This document shows positions 47,566-56,138 of a DNA stretch of 64,000 nucleotides, in pieces. Source of the DNA: Pseudomonas frederiksbergensis (GTDB lineage: Bacteria; Pseudomonadota; Gammaproteobacteria; Pseudomonadales; Pseudomonadaceae); the NCBI RefSeq assembly GCF_000802155.2, contig NZ_JQGJ02000006.1, forward strand, positions 1 to 64,000, written 5' to 3'. Below the pieces are notes generated by a model. That model was not told the DNA's origin, ran no database searches, and saw only the letters and a program-made list of their open reading frames with translations. Position 1 is the first letter of the stretch, and the number at the start of each line of letters is the position of its first letter. Position numbers and translations under genes: made by a program.

Positions 47566-48192
47566 ATGTCGAACTTAGTGACCAATGTTGGACACGCCCA
47601 TGGTCATGACCATGGGCACGATGACCATCACCACGACTCGGGCGAGATGACCGTATTCGGTTTCTGGCTCTACCTGATGACCGACTGCATTCTGTTTGCG
47701 TCGATCTTCGCGGTGTACGCGGTGCTGGTTAACAACGTCGCCGGTGGCCCGTCGGGCCACGACATTTTCGAACTGCCTTATGTACTGGGCGAAACCGCTC
47801 TGCTGCTGTTCAGTTCGATTACCTACGGCTTCGCGATGCTGGCGTTGTACAAGGGCAAGAAAACCCAGGTCCTGGGCTGGTTGGCGATGACCTTCCTGCT
47901 GGGCGCCGGCTTTATCGCCATGGAGATCAACGAGTTCCATATCCTGATCGCCGAAGGCTACGGCCCTAGCCGCAGCGGTTTCCTGTCCGGGTTCTTCACC
48001 CTGGTCGGCACCCACGGCCTGCACGTGACCAGCGGCCTGATCTGGATGGCGATCATGATGTACCAGGTCCAGAAAAACGGCCTGACTGCCACCAACAAGA
48101 CGCGCCTGAGCTGCCTGAGCCTGTTCTGGCACTTCCTGGACGTGGTGTGGATCTGCGTATTCACCGTTGTTTATCTGATGGGGACCCTGTAA
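47566..48192 (+). CDS. cyoC: Cytochrome bo3 oxidase subunit III
   Basis: A 208-residue membrane subunit with five hydrophobic helices and a His-rich cytosolic N-terminus ([17 protein letters not shown]). The family segments [19 protein letters not shown] and [19 protein letters not shown] are intact. Begins three bases after cyoB. Confidence 0.95.
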   Translation: MSNLVTNVGHAHGHDHGHDDHHHDSGEMTVFGFWLYLMTDCILFASIFAVYAVLVNNVAGGPSGHDIFELPYVLGETALLLFSSITYGFAMLALYKGKKTQVLGWLAMTFLLGAGFIAMEINEFHILIAEGYGPSRSGFLSGFFTLVGTHGLHVTSGLIWMAIMMYQVQKNGLTATNKTRLSCLSLFWHFLDVVWICVFTVVYLMGTL

Positions 48193-48528
48193 ATGGCTAA
48201 CGCTCATTCCCATGATGGCCACGACGCCGGCCACGGCAGCGTCAAGTCCTACGCCATCGGTTTCATCCTGTCGGTGATCCTGACCGTCATTCCGTTCGGC
48301 CTGGTGATGTACCCGTCGCTGCCCAAGAGCCTGACGCTGTGGATCATCCTGATCTTCGCCGTGGTCCAGGTTCTGGTCCACCTGGTGTACTTCCTGCACC
48401 TGGACCGCTCGGCCGCCCAGCGTAACAACGTGATTGCGTTTGTCTTCGCTGCGCTGGTGATCGTACTGCTGGTCGGCTTGTCGCTGTGGATCATGTTCAG
48501 CATCCACACCAACATGATGGCGCACTGA
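48193..48528 (+). CDS. cyoD: Cytochrome bo3 oxidase subunit IV
   Basis: A 111-residue subunit with three transmembrane helices (about 20-40, 48-68, 80-103), needed for assembly of the oxidase. It begins at the base after the cyoC stop. Confidence 0.94.
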   Translation: MANAHSHDGHDAGHGSVKSYAIGFILSVILTVIPFGLVMYPSLPKSLTLWIILIFAVVQVLVHLVYFLHLDRSAAQRNNVIAFVFAALVIVLLVGLSLWIMFSIHTNMMAH

Positions 48529-48539
48529 GGAAAGTCCGG

Positions 48540-49427
48540 ATGTCACTGAAGCACTTTATCCAAATCACCAAGCCGGGGATCATTTTCGGTAACGTGCTTT
48601 CTGTGGCGGGCGGGTTCTTCCTGGCCTCGAAAGGGCATGTCGATCTGGCCATCTTCCTGGCGGCGATGATCGGCACTTCCCTGGTGGTGGCGTCCGGTTG
48701 CGTGTTCAACAACTGCATCGACCGCGACATCGACATCAAGATGGAACGCACCAAGAACCGGGCGCTGGTCCAAGGCCTGATTCCGGTGCAACTGGCCCTG
48801 GCCTTCGCCACGGTGCTGGGCGTGGCCGGCGTGGCGCTGCTGTATTGGGTCGCCAACCCGCTGGCTGCGTTGTTCGCGGTGATCGGTTTTGTCATCTACG
48901 TCGGCCTCTACAGCCTGTACCTCAAGCGCAAGTCGGTTCACGGCACGCTGGTGGGCAGTCTGTCGGGGGCGATGCCGCCGGTGATTGGTTATGTCGCGGT
49001 CAGCAACAGCTTCGACATGGCTGCGCTGACGCTGTTGGTGATGTTCAGCCTGTGGCAGATGCCGCATTCCTACGCCATCGCGATCTTCCGCTTCAACGAC
49101 TACCTGGCAGCTTCGATTCCGGTGCTGCCGGTCAAGCGCGGTATCCAGGTGGCGAAGAAGCACATCCTGCTCTACATCCTGGCCTTCCTCGTGGCGACCT
49201 TGATGCTGACCTTCAGCGGCTACGCCGGCATGAGCTACCTCGCCGTCGCGGCTGCCATGGGCATGTACTGGCTGTACATGGCCTGGACCGGCTACAAGGC
49301 GGTGGATGACACGGTCTGGGCACGCAAGCTGTTCGTGTTCTCGATCTTCACCATCACCGCCCTGAGCGTCATGATGTCCCTGGATTTCAAGGTGCCGAGT
49401 GAGTTGTTGCTGACTTACGCGCCTTAA
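48540..49427 (+). CDS. cyoE: Haem o synthase (protohaem IX farnesyltransferase)
   Basis: A 295-residue UbiA-type prenyltransferase with seven or more hydrophobic helices. It adds farnesyl to haem b to give haem o for the oxidase. The prenyl-diphosphate motif NNCIDRDID and the second Asp-rich-type loop are visible. The ATG at 48540 follows GAGGAAAG. Last gene of the operon, followed by a terminator. Confidence 0.95.
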   Translation: MSLKHFIQITKPGIIFGNVLSVAGGFFLASKGHVDLAIFLAAMIGTSLVVASGCVFNNCIDRDIDIKMERTKNRALVQGLIPVQLALAFATVLGVAGVALLYWVANPLAALFAVIGFVIYVGLYSLYLKRKSVHGTLVGSLSGAMPPVIGYVAVSNSFDMAALTLLVMFSLWQMPHSYAIAIFRFNDYLAASIPVLPVKRGIQVAKKHILLYILAFLVATLMLTFSGYAGMSYLAVAAAMGMYWLYMAWTGYKAVDDTVWARKLFVFSIFTITALSVMMSLDFKVPSELLLTYAP

Positions 49428-49442
49428 GCGCCAGAGCTGCAA

Positions 49443-49480
49443 AAAAAGCCCCGCCTTCGAAGAGAAGAGCGGGGCTTTTT
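49443..49480 (+). terminator. Rho-independent terminator of cyoABCDE
   Basis: AAAAAGCCCCGC and GCGGGGCTTTTT form a 12-bp stem with T-run. Its sequence is almost identical to the terminator at 49974-50013. Confidence 0.92.
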
Positions 49481-49536
49481 GATATGGGCCATGGCTAGCC
49501 GCTGTCATTCGTCGCAATAGATTGTGGCTGGTTGAT

Positions 49537-49557
49537 CTATAGGCGATTTGCCTATAG
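49537..49557. promoter_or_regulatory. Candidate HigA operator
   Basis: CTATAGGC-GATTT-GCCTATAG, perfect 8-bp arms, lies 9 bases before the start of the toxin relic. Antitoxins of this family bind such a palindrome to repress their own promoter. Confidence 0.7.
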
Positions 49558-49565
49558 TTTCTGCC

Positions 49566-49648
49566 ATGCGAACCTTATTTTTTGAAACGAAGAGAAGACG
49601 CTCAAGCGCGCCATTGAAGCTGAGTTGAAAGCACGAGGTACCTTATGA
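49566..49648 (+). pseudogene. higB toxin remnant (internally deleted)
   Basis: The ATG at 49566 opens MRTLFFET, the usual N-terminus of HigB/RelE-family toxins of this subgroup. From 49595, in another frame, the DNA reads KTLKRAIEAELKARGTL and stops at TGA 49646-49648, overlapping the antitoxin ATG, exactly as a full higB would end. The middle, roughly 80-90 codons by family length, is missing and the two ends are out of frame. The toxin is therefore dead. The frame from 49566 itself stops at 49626-49628. Confidence 0.8.
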
Positions 49649-49959
49649 AAAAGCGCGATCTGTTTGCCGAGATGATGCAAGGCGTCGAGGAGATGGCCGC
49701 TCACCGCGAGGGCAAGATTACCCTTCGCCAGATTTCGATTGAAGACAAGCCGATTCCTGAGGTGTCAGCCCGGGAAATCGTAGCTTTGCGCGACAGGCTT
49801 CATATGTCTCAAGCGGTTTTTGCCAAGAGCATCAGGACCAGTCCAGCTACCCTTAGAAACTGGGAGCAGGAAAAGTCCAAGCCCAATGCCCAGGCGGCTT
49901 TGTTGATCAAATTGGTTGAGAAGTTTCCGGATATGGTCGAGCGGCTTGGTGCTGTTTGA
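49645..49959 (+). CDS. higA: HigA-type antitoxin (orphan)
   Basis: A 104-residue helix-turn-helix protein of the HigA type. The HTH lies at about residues 45-75 (LRDRLHMSQAVFAKSIRTSPATLRNWEQEKSKPNAQA). Its ATG overlaps the stop of the decayed toxin gene. It is intact, and an 8-bp palindrome upstream could be its operator, so autoregulation may persist although there is nothing left to neutralise. Confidence 0.88.
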   Translation: MKKRDLFAEMMQGVEEMAAHREGKITLRQISIEDKPIPEVSAREIVALRDRLHMSQAVFAKSIRTSPATLRNWEQEKSKPNAQAALLIKLVEKFPDMVERLGAV

Positions 49960-49973
49960 AAATCTGACAGCCA

Positions 49974-50013
49974 GGAAAAAGCCCCGCCTTCGAGAGAAGA
50001 GCGGGGCTTTTTC
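49974..50013 (+). terminator. Rho-independent terminator of higA
   Basis: GAAAAAGCCCCGC and GCGGGGCTTTTTC, 13-bp arms. The loop CTTCGAGAGAAGA differs from that of the cyoE terminator (49443-49480) by one base, so the two are recent copies of each other. Confidence 0.92.
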
Positions 50014-50043
50014 ATGGACGATATTCGGTCTGTCGACATTTCT

Positions 50044-50129
50044 GTGGGAGCGGGCTTGCTCGCGAAGCGGTGGGTCAGTTGAGTGGATGTTGACTGACAC
50101 GGTGCATTCGCGAGCAAACCCGCTCCCAC
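50044..50129. repeat. REPIN-type repeat
   Basis: GTGGGAGCGGGCTTGCTCGCGAA (50044-50066) and its near-perfect inverse TTCGCGAGCAAACCCGCTCCCAC (50107-50129) bracket 40 bases, the structure of a REP doublet (REPIN) common in P. fluorescens. The two arms differ by one base. Confidence 0.88.
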
Positions 50130-50151
50130 GAGGGGAAAACTCAACCTGGGT

Positions 50152-50856
50152 TTATTGCTGGGCGATGCTGTAGCCGTCGAAGGCTTTCTGCTGTTGCAGC
50201 GCGGTGACGATGCTCTTGCGGGTGACCGGTTGTTCGGTGCCGTCGTTGTCCAGGAAGGTTTCGCTTTCCAGTTCGGCTTCGTCGCCTTCGCCGACGAAGT
50301 TGAAACCCAGGAACTCGAAGGCTTCGCGGTCGACGTTCGGCTTGGAACGTGGCGTGCGCAGGGGCAGGGTGACGCTGATGCCGTCCTTGCTGATCACAAA
50401 GACCTCGGCTTCCTTCTTGGGCCGCGAGGCCTTGCCCTTGCTGCCGCTCGGGTTGCTGATGGCCTGGTGGGTCTGGTTCAACACTTTCAGGGCCAAGCCG
50501 TAGACCAGTTCCTGGAAATCCGGATCGTCCTTGTAGCTGGAGAGGATGCGGCTGATGGGGAAGCGGCTGCTCAGGTCTTCCAGCGCCGCGAAATCGGCCG
50601 CCTCGGCGTCCTTGAGTTGCTTGAGTTGGCCCATCAGTTCGTAGGCTTTGTCATCATCGAACGCATCGTGGGCCTGGCGAATGGCGTTGCGCAGTTCGCG
50701 GATCTGGTCGCTTTCGCGGTTCGACTGGAACGCATCGAGGACCATCTCGCTGATGGTTTTGGCCTGGGGCAGATGCTGTGAAAGATTGATGGAGTTTTCG
50801 TATTCCGCTTTGGACGACAGGGAAACCGGGGATTCAGCGGTATTGGAATCGGACAT
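50152..50856 (-). CDS. Conserved Pseudomonas-type protein of unknown function
   Basis: A 234-residue soluble protein that I do not recognise as a named family. The first 120 residues are helical and charged (LRNAIRQAHDAFDDDKAYELMGQLKQLKDAEAADFAALEDL). A Lys-rich linker (GSKGKASRPKKE) follows, then a beta-rich C-terminus. No signal peptide. The chosen ATG 50856 lacks a strong ribosome-binding site; ATG 50901 is in frame. The layout (oligomerising helices, basic linker) recalls nucleoid proteins but no evidence supports that. Confidence 0.65.
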   Translation of the reverse strand: MSDSNTAESPVSLSSKAEYENSINLSQHLPQAKTISEMVLDAFQSNRESDQIRELRNAIRQAHDAFDDDKAYELMGQLKQLKDAEAADFAALEDLSSRFPISRILSSYKDDPDFQELVYGLALKVLNQTHQAISNPSGSKGKASRPKKEAEVFVISKDGISVTLPLRTPRSKPNVDREAFEFLGFNFVGEGDEAELESETFLDNDGTEQPVTRKSIVTALQQQKAFDGYSIAQQ

Positions 50857-50976
50857 TGAAATTTCACTACTTCTGTTAGCTGGATGAGGCGAGAAAGGCA
50901 TTGAGCTTTTTCCGGTCGCCTAATCTATTGGACGCGGGCAGCATTGTCACGGTCGGCGCGGTGGCCGGTACGTATT

Positions 50977-51747
50977 TCAGTCGCGCATCAGTTCCATCAG
51001 CCGCAACGCATCCGGCGTCGCCGCGCCGCTGGCGGTGTTGTCGAAAATGCACCAGGTCGGCGTGGCCGCAGCGCTTTTCAATTGCTCCGCGAGCTGTTTC
51101 AGCCAGGCGTCCTCGTAAGGGGAATAGTAGATTCGCGGCGAGCCATGCAGACGGTAATAACGAATGCCACGCCAGCCGGCCGGTCGATCACCTCCCGATA
51201 AGGGGGACGGATCTGCGGCCACACGAGCGATCCGCTCGTCCTCCAATATCGCCATGGCCTGCGGTGCGAGCCAGCTCGGGTGTCGGGGTTCGAGAACCGC
51301 GTGGCCCTGATATCGATCCCGCAAAACCTTGAAGAAGTGCTCGGCCTGGGTACTGTCGAAGGCCAGCGACGGCGGCAACTGAATCAACAGGCAACCGAGT
51401 TTTTCTCCTAGCTGTGAACATTGCCCGAGGAACTCATCCACAAGTCCCTCGCAATCGTGCAAACGTCGCTCGTGGGTGATCTGCTTTGGCACCTTGACCG
51501 AAAAACGAAAGTCCGGCGCTACACTGTCCGCCCACTTTGCATAGGTGGCCGGGCGGTGCGGGCGATAGAAAGAACTGTTGATCTCCACTGCCTGGAACCG
51601 TGCGCTGTAGCGCTGCAAATGGGTTCCTTCATCAGGAAATGCCGGCCAATATGCCCTGGGCAACGACCAGCCGGCGCAGCCCAGGAAAAGGTTCGAGGAG
51701 CGGGGGAGTCGAGTCGCCAATGTCAGAGAACCTGTTGCGGGGGACAA
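50977..51747 (-). CDS. DUF72 family protein
   Basis: A 256-residue TIM-barrel-like DUF72 protein with GCAGWSLPRAYWP, FQAVEINSSFYRPH, FSVKVPKQITH and the RLHGSPRIYYSPY segment characteristic of the family. Biochemical role is unknown. No ATG is available near the family start; TTG at 51747 or an internal TTG seven to ten codons later must be used. Start uncertain by about 10 residues. Confidence 0.85.
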   Translation of the reverse strand: MSPATGSLTLATRLPRSSNLFLGCAGWSLPRAYWPAFPDEGTHLQRYSARFQAVEINSSFYRPHRPATYAKWADSVAPDFRFSVKVPKQITHERRLHDCEGLVDEFLGQCSQLGEKLGCLLIQLPPSLAFDSTQAEHFFKVLRDRYQGHAVLEPRHPSWLAPQAMAILEDERIARVAADPSPLSGGDRPAGWRGIRYYRLHGSPRIYYSPYEDAWLKQLAEQLKSAAATPTWCIFDNTASGAATPDALRLMELMRD

Positions 51748-51793
51748 AGCTGTGACCGCAACAAACGGCTCATGGATTCATTCAATTGCTGCT

Positions 51794-52807
51794 TCAGTTA
51801 CAGATGACGTTCTTGCCGGCCATCTTGGAGCGATACAGCGCCTGGTCCGCCCGATCCATCAGTACTTCCTGCGTTTCGTCTTCGAGTCGTTGCACCACGC
51901 CAAAGCTCATGGTGATCTGGAAGTCGCCCACCGGGAGCAGGTCGGACAGGCCTCGGCGAACGGTTTCAGCCATCAGGACTGCATCGGCCAACGACGTGTT
52001 TGGCAGAATCATGATGAATTCATCGCCGCCCCAGCGCACCAACAGGTCACCGTCGCGCTCACAGCGTTTGACCGCCTGCACCACCTGCACCAGCGCTGCG
52101 TCACCAAAGGCGTGGCCGTAGCGATCGTTGATGTCCTTGAAATCATCGATGTCCATGGCGATCAGCGACAACGGTTCGCGAAAGCGCTGGGCGCGCTCAC
52201 AGGCCAGTGGCAGTGCTTGCTCCAGGCGATATCTGTTGGCGACCAGGGTCAGCGCATCGGTTTCGGCCAGCCTGCGGTTTTCGTCGAGTTGGATTTGCAG
52301 TTGATGATTGACCCGCGACAGTTCGCGGGTGCGCTCTTCGATGATCGCTTCCAGGGATTTGTTACGTCGTTCGAGTTGCTCGAACAGCCGCTTCTTGTCG
52401 TCGATGCTGCGGTGCGCGCCGATCATTCGGGCCACGCTGCCGTCGGGGTTGCGGGCGATCACGTAGCCGCGGTCTTCGATCCAAATATAGGAACCGTCAT
52501 GGGCCCGGCAGCGGTATTCGGCTTGATATTTCGACGACCGCTGTTCCAGGTAATCGTCGAACAGGGCCATTACCTGGGGGTAATCCTCCGGATGGATCAC
52601 ACTCTCCCACGTCAGCACGGTGTTGCTCAGGGAATGGGGCGTGTAGCCGAGCATCGTGTACCAACCGGGGTTGCGATAGACGAACCCGGTATTGGCGTTC
52701 CAGTCCCAAATGCCGTCGCTGACCAGCTCCATGATGGTGTGCAGCACGCTTTCGTCCAGATCGGACAAGTCGAACCGCAGCAAATCGATCTTCGAGGCGT
52801 CGTCCAT
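51794..52807 (-). CDS. PAS-GGDEF diguanylate cyclase
   Basis: A 337-residue protein: a PAS domain with PAC tail (about 20-140: SDGIWDWNANTGFVYRNPGWYTMLGYTPHSL), a short coiled coil (145-175), and a GGDEF domain (about 180-335). The active-site RWGGDEF is intact, and RDGD sits five residues before it, a proper RxxD inhibitory site. It should make c-di-GMP and be subject to product inhibition. No haem or flavin ligand is evident in the PAS domain. Confidence 0.93.
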   Translation of the reverse strand: MDDASKIDLLRFDLSDLDESVLHTIMELVSDGIWDWNANTGFVYRNPGWYTMLGYTPHSLSNTVLTWESVIHPEDYPQVMALFDDYLEQRSSKYQAEYRCRAHDGSYIWIEDRGYVIARNPDGSVARMIGAHRSIDDKKRLFEQLERRNKSLEAIIEERTRELSRVNHQLQIQLDENRRLAETDALTLVANRYRLEQALPLACERAQRFREPLSLIAMDIDDFKDINDRYGHAFGDAALVQVVQAVKRCERDGDLLVRWGGDEFIMILPNTSLADAVLMAETVRRGLSDLLPVGDFQITMSFGVVQRLEDETQEVLMDRADQALYRSKMAGKNVICN

Positions 52808-52880
52808 CGTTGTTCCTCAATCAGCCCTGATATCAAAATGCTCTCCAGGCGTGAAGAGTAGCCGATGGGGCGCGGCGTCA

Positions 52881-53858
52881 CTAGCAGCAGACGCAGGCGG
52901 GGTTGCCTTTGTGGCGAGGGGATCTATCCCCTCGCCACAACATCACTTGCCTGGGGGGTGGGGTTTGCCCCATTTCTCCAAAGCAAAACTCGACGAAACT
53001 GCGCAGTTTCGGCAAACGGTAGCGATCCTGGGCGTACATCAAGCTCATCGGCCGATGGGGCAATTGATAGTCCTGCAGCAGCGCCACCAGATGGCCTTCT
53101 TGCAGATCTTTTTCCACCAGCGCGTCGGGCAGCAACACCACGCCCATGCCGGCCAGCGCCGCACGGTGCAGCCCCGAGGAGCTGTTGATCAGCATCGGCC
53201 CGGTCACCGGGACTTTGATTTCCCCTTCGGCGCCGATGGGCCAGTGCTCCTGGGCGAAGCGCCATTCGTCGCCGGCGGAGTAGGCAAACGACAGGCAATC
53301 GTGGTGTTGCAGATCGTCTGGCTTGAGCGGCGTGCCTCGCCGTGCCAGGTAAGCCTTTGACGCGCAGATGGTCAAGGTGTAGTCCACCAAGGGGCGGACA
53401 ATCAACTTTGGATCGGGGAGTCCCAGGCGGATGGCGACGTCGAAGCCGTGGTCGAGCAGGTCGAGGCGTTGGTTGGTCAATACGACGTCAAGCTTGACCT
53501 GTGGATAACGTTGGCTGAATTGCGCCAGCGCCGGTGCCAGGCGCTCCGTGCCGAAGGTCAGTGGCGCGGTGATGCGCAGGGTGCCGGTGGGATCGCCTTG
53601 GGTCTGTTCCGCCAGGCGTTCGGAGTCTGCGACCAGCCCGAGCACTTCCAGGCACCGCTGGTAATAGGCTGAGCCGAATTCCGTCAGGCGCTGGCGACGT
53701 GTCGTACGGTTGATCAGGCGCACACCGAGACGTTGCTCCAGCGCACGAAGATGATTGCCTACCATGGTGGTGGACATTTCGCAGGCCTGGGCTGCCGCTG
53801 TCAGGCTGCCGGTCTCCACGACTTTCACGTAAACGGTCATTGCCTGGAACAGGTCCAT
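52881..53858 (-). CDS. LysR-family transcriptional regulator
   Basis: A 325-residue LysR regulator with N-terminal HTH (FVKVVETGSLTAAAQ type: YVKVVETGSLTAAAQACEMSTTMVGNHLRALE) and effector domain. The last residues (LWRGDRSPRHKGNPACVCC) are encoded by a REP element and the bases beyond it, so the natural C-terminus probably ended earlier. It is divergent from argD across 98 bp and may regulate it or an unlinked target. ATG at 53858 is used. Confidence 0.9.
   Translation of the reverse strand: MDLFQAMTVYVKVVETGSLTAAAQACEMSTTMVGNHLRALEQRLGVRLINRTTRRQRLTEFGSAYYQRCLEVLGLVADSERLAEQTQGDPTGTLRITAPLTFGTERLAPALAQFSQRYPQVKLDVVLTNQRLDLLDHGFDVAIRLGLPDPKLIVRPLVDYTLTICASKAYLARRGTPLKPDDLQHHDCLSFAYSAGDEWRFAQEHWPIGAEGEIKVPVTGPMLINSSSGLHRAALAGMGVVLLPDALVEKDLQEGHLVALLQDYQLPHRPMSLMYAQDRYRLPKLRSFVEFCFGEMGQTPPPRQVMLWRGDRSPRHKGNPACVCC
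52909..52940. repeat. REP hairpin inside the 3' end of a LysR gene
   Basis: TTGTGGCGAGGGGAT and ATCCCCTCGCCACAA, perfect 15-bp arms, 2-base loop. It lies within the reading frame of the LysR gene, supplying about 11 of its last codons. Confidence 0.9.
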
Positions 53859-53956
53859 TATCAAGCTCTGCTTATAAATGATTGAAGTAAATCGGCGTTT
53901 ATCCAGCAGCAGTGGCTAACCATACTGGAAAAAACCACCCGATGGAGCTAGATGTC

Positions 53957-55132
53957 ATGACCGCCACCTGCTTGATGACCACCTACCAACCCCTGGCGCT
54001 GAGTTTCACCCATGGGCTGGGCACGCGCCTGTGGGACCAGGATGGGCGCGAGTACCTCGACGCGGTGGCGGGGGTGGCGGTGACCAACGTCGGGCATTCC
54101 CATCCCCGGTTGGTGGCGGCCATTAGTGAACAGGCTGGCCTGCTGCTGCACACATCGAACCTGTACAGCATCGACTGGCAGCAAAAACTGGCCCGCAAGC
54201 TCACGCAGCTTTCAGGAATGGAGCGGGTGTTTTTCAACAATTCCGGAGCCGAGGCGAACGAAACCGCGTTGAAACTGGCCCGTCTGCATGGATGGCACAA
54301 AGGCATCGAGCGGCCGCTGGTCGTGGTCATGGACAACGCCTTCCATGGGCGCACCTTGGGCACGATGTCTGCCAGCGACGGCCCATCGGTACGGCTGGGC
54401 TTCAACCAGTTGCCGGGGGATTTCGTCAAGGTGCCGTTTGGTGACCTTGCGGCGCTGGACAAAATTCAGCAAGCCCATGGCGAGCGTATCGTCGCGATCC
54501 TGGTGGAGCCGATCCAAGGGGAAAGTGGCGTGCAGCTCGCACCGCCGGGTTACCTGCGGGCCCTGCGGGATCTGTGCAGCCGGCGCGCCTGGCTGTTGAT
54601 GCTCGATGAGATCCAGACCGGCATCGGTCGCACCGGCCAGTGGTTCGCGTTCCAGCACGAGGACATCGTGCCGGACGTCATGACCCTCGCCAAAGGCTTG
54701 GGCAACGGTGTTCCCATTGGTGCCTGCCTGGCGCGGGGCAGGGCCGCCGAGCTGTTCACGCCCGGCAGTCATGGCAGCACGTTTGGCGGCAATCCCTTGG
54801 CCTGCCGCGTGGGTTGCACGGTATTGGACATCATCGAGGAGCAAGGCCTGCTGGAAAACGCCGAGCGTCAGGGGGCGCAGTTGCTCAGCCGGTTGCGTGC
54901 CGAACTGGCCGACAATCCGAACGTCTTGGAGATTCGTGGACAAGGGTTGATGATTGGCATCGAGCTCAAGCAGCCGGTGCGCGACCTGACGCTCCTAGCC
55001 GCCCGTGACCATGGGCTGCTGATCAACGTGACCCGGGGCAAGACCATCCGCTTGTTGCCGCCGCTGACCATTGACGGGCGGGAAGCGGAGATGATCACCA
55101 GGGGCGTGAGCCGCAGTTTGGCGCAGGCGTGA
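53957..55132 (+). CDS. argD: Acetylornithine aminotransferase
   Basis: A 391-residue class III PLP aminotransferase. Motifs: [41 protein letters not shown] and the lysine in [16 protein letters not shown]. Sequence is of the ArgD type (arginine biosynthesis, acetylornithine to glutamate semialdehyde). The family start is [17 protein letters not shown] at 53957; an in-frame ATG at 53942 adds five residues. Standing apart from other arg genes; Pseudomonas often has a second catabolic copy (aruC), so the role could be either. Confidence 0.88.
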   Translation: MTATCLMTTYQPLALSFTHGLGTRLWDQDGREYLDAVAGVAVTNVGHSHPRLVAAISEQAGLLLHTSNLYSIDWQQKLARKLTQLSGMERVFFNNSGAEANETALKLARLHGWHKGIERPLVVVMDNAFHGRTLGTMSASDGPSVRLGFNQLPGDFVKVPFGDLAALDKIQQAHGERIVAILVEPIQGESGVQLAPPGYLRALRDLCSRRAWLLMLDEIQTGIGRTGQWFAFQHEDIVPDVMTLAKGLGNGVPIGACLARGRAAELFTPGSHGSTFGGNPLACRVGCTVLDIIEEQGLLENAERQGAQLLSRLRAELADNPNVLEIRGQGLMIGIELKQPVRDLTLLAARDHGLLINVTRGKTIRLLPPLTIDGREAEMITRGVSRSLAQA

Positions 55133-55284
55133 AACGTCTTCGATCGGGCGACGACCGATGTTTTTCAGTCGAGGCGAAGCGCAGCGCAACGCGACGGAAT
55201 TTTTAACGATTGCCGCGTTCCAACGCCAGCCAGAGTCGATTGCCTACACTTTGGCAACCAGACTGAAAATCCCAGGAGCACTCC

Positions 55285-56019
55285 ATGTTCACCTCGCGTC
55301 GCTTGATCGTTGTCGCTACTGCTGTGGCCTTGTTGTCCGGCTGTGCGTCGCCCAACCCCTATGACAACCAGGGCCAGGCCTCTACCGAATCGTCGGGCAT
55401 GAGCAAAACCGCCAAGTACGGTGGCCTCGGAGCATTGGCGGGGGCGTTGGCCGGTGCGGCCATCGGTCACGATAACCGCGGCAAGGGCGCGCTGATCGGC
55501 GCAGCGGTGGTGGGGGCTTCCGCTGCCGGCTACGGCTACTACGCCGACCAACAGGAAAAGAAACTGCGCGCCAGCATGGCCAATACCGGCGTTGAAGTGC
55601 AGCGCCAGGGTGACCAGATCAAGCTGATCATGCCGGGCAACATCACCTTCGCCACCGACTCGGCGAACATCGCGTCCAGCTTCTACCAGCCGCTGAACAA
55701 CCTGGCCAACTCCCTCAAGGAGTTCAACCAGAACCAGATCGAAATCGTCGGCTACACCGACAGCACCGGCAGCCGCCAGCACAACATGGACCTGTCCCAG
55801 CGCCGTGCCCAAAGCGTGGCGAACTACCTGACGGCACAAGGCGTGAGCGGTGCCAACCTGTCGGCCCGTGGCGCCGGCCCGGACAACCCGGTGGCAAGCA
55901 ACGCCGACGTCAATGGTCGCGCGCAGAACCGTCGGGTCGAGGTTAATCTCAAGGCAATTCCTGGGCAGCAGTACCAGGCGCCGCAACAGCAGGGGCAGAC
56001 TTACCAGCAATACCCATAA
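55285..56019 (+). CDS. OmpA-family lipoprotein
   Basis: A 244-residue lipoprotein (lipobox LLSGC, mature Cys at about residue 20). A Gly-rich hydrophobic segment (GGLGALAGALAGAAIGH, about 46-80) resembles the glycine-zipper motif, and the C-terminal OmpA domain (about 105-225) binds peptidoglycan (NQIEIVGYTDSTGSRQHNMDLSQRRAQSV). YiaD-like. A Gln-rich tail ends the protein. It anchors the outer membrane to the wall. Confidence 0.92.
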   Translation: MFTSRRLIVVATAVALLSGCASPNPYDNQGQASTESSGMSKTAKYGGLGALAGALAGAAIGHDNRGKGALIGAAVVGASAAGYGYYADQQEKKLRASMANTGVEVQRQGDQIKLIMPGNITFATDSANIASSFYQPLNNLANSLKEFNQNQIEIVGYTDSTGSRQHNMDLSQRRAQSVANYLTAQGVSGANLSARGAGPDNPVASNADVNGRAQNRRVEVNLKAIPGQQYQAPQQQGQTYQQYP

Positions 56020-56036
56020 CGGCTGGGCGGCAAATG

Positions 56037-56072
56037 AAACGGGGGCTCTGGAAACAGGGCCCCCGTTTTTTT
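56037..56072 (+). terminator. Rho-independent terminator of the OmpA-lipoprotein gene
   Basis: AAACGGGGGC and GCCCCCGTTT form a 10-bp stem followed by seven T. Confidence 0.88.
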
Positions 56073-56138
56073 GTGGTTGTCAGTTTCTATCCGCCTGATG
56101 CCGTCACAAGGGTGTTCATTTGAATGATGGGGAGGGAA

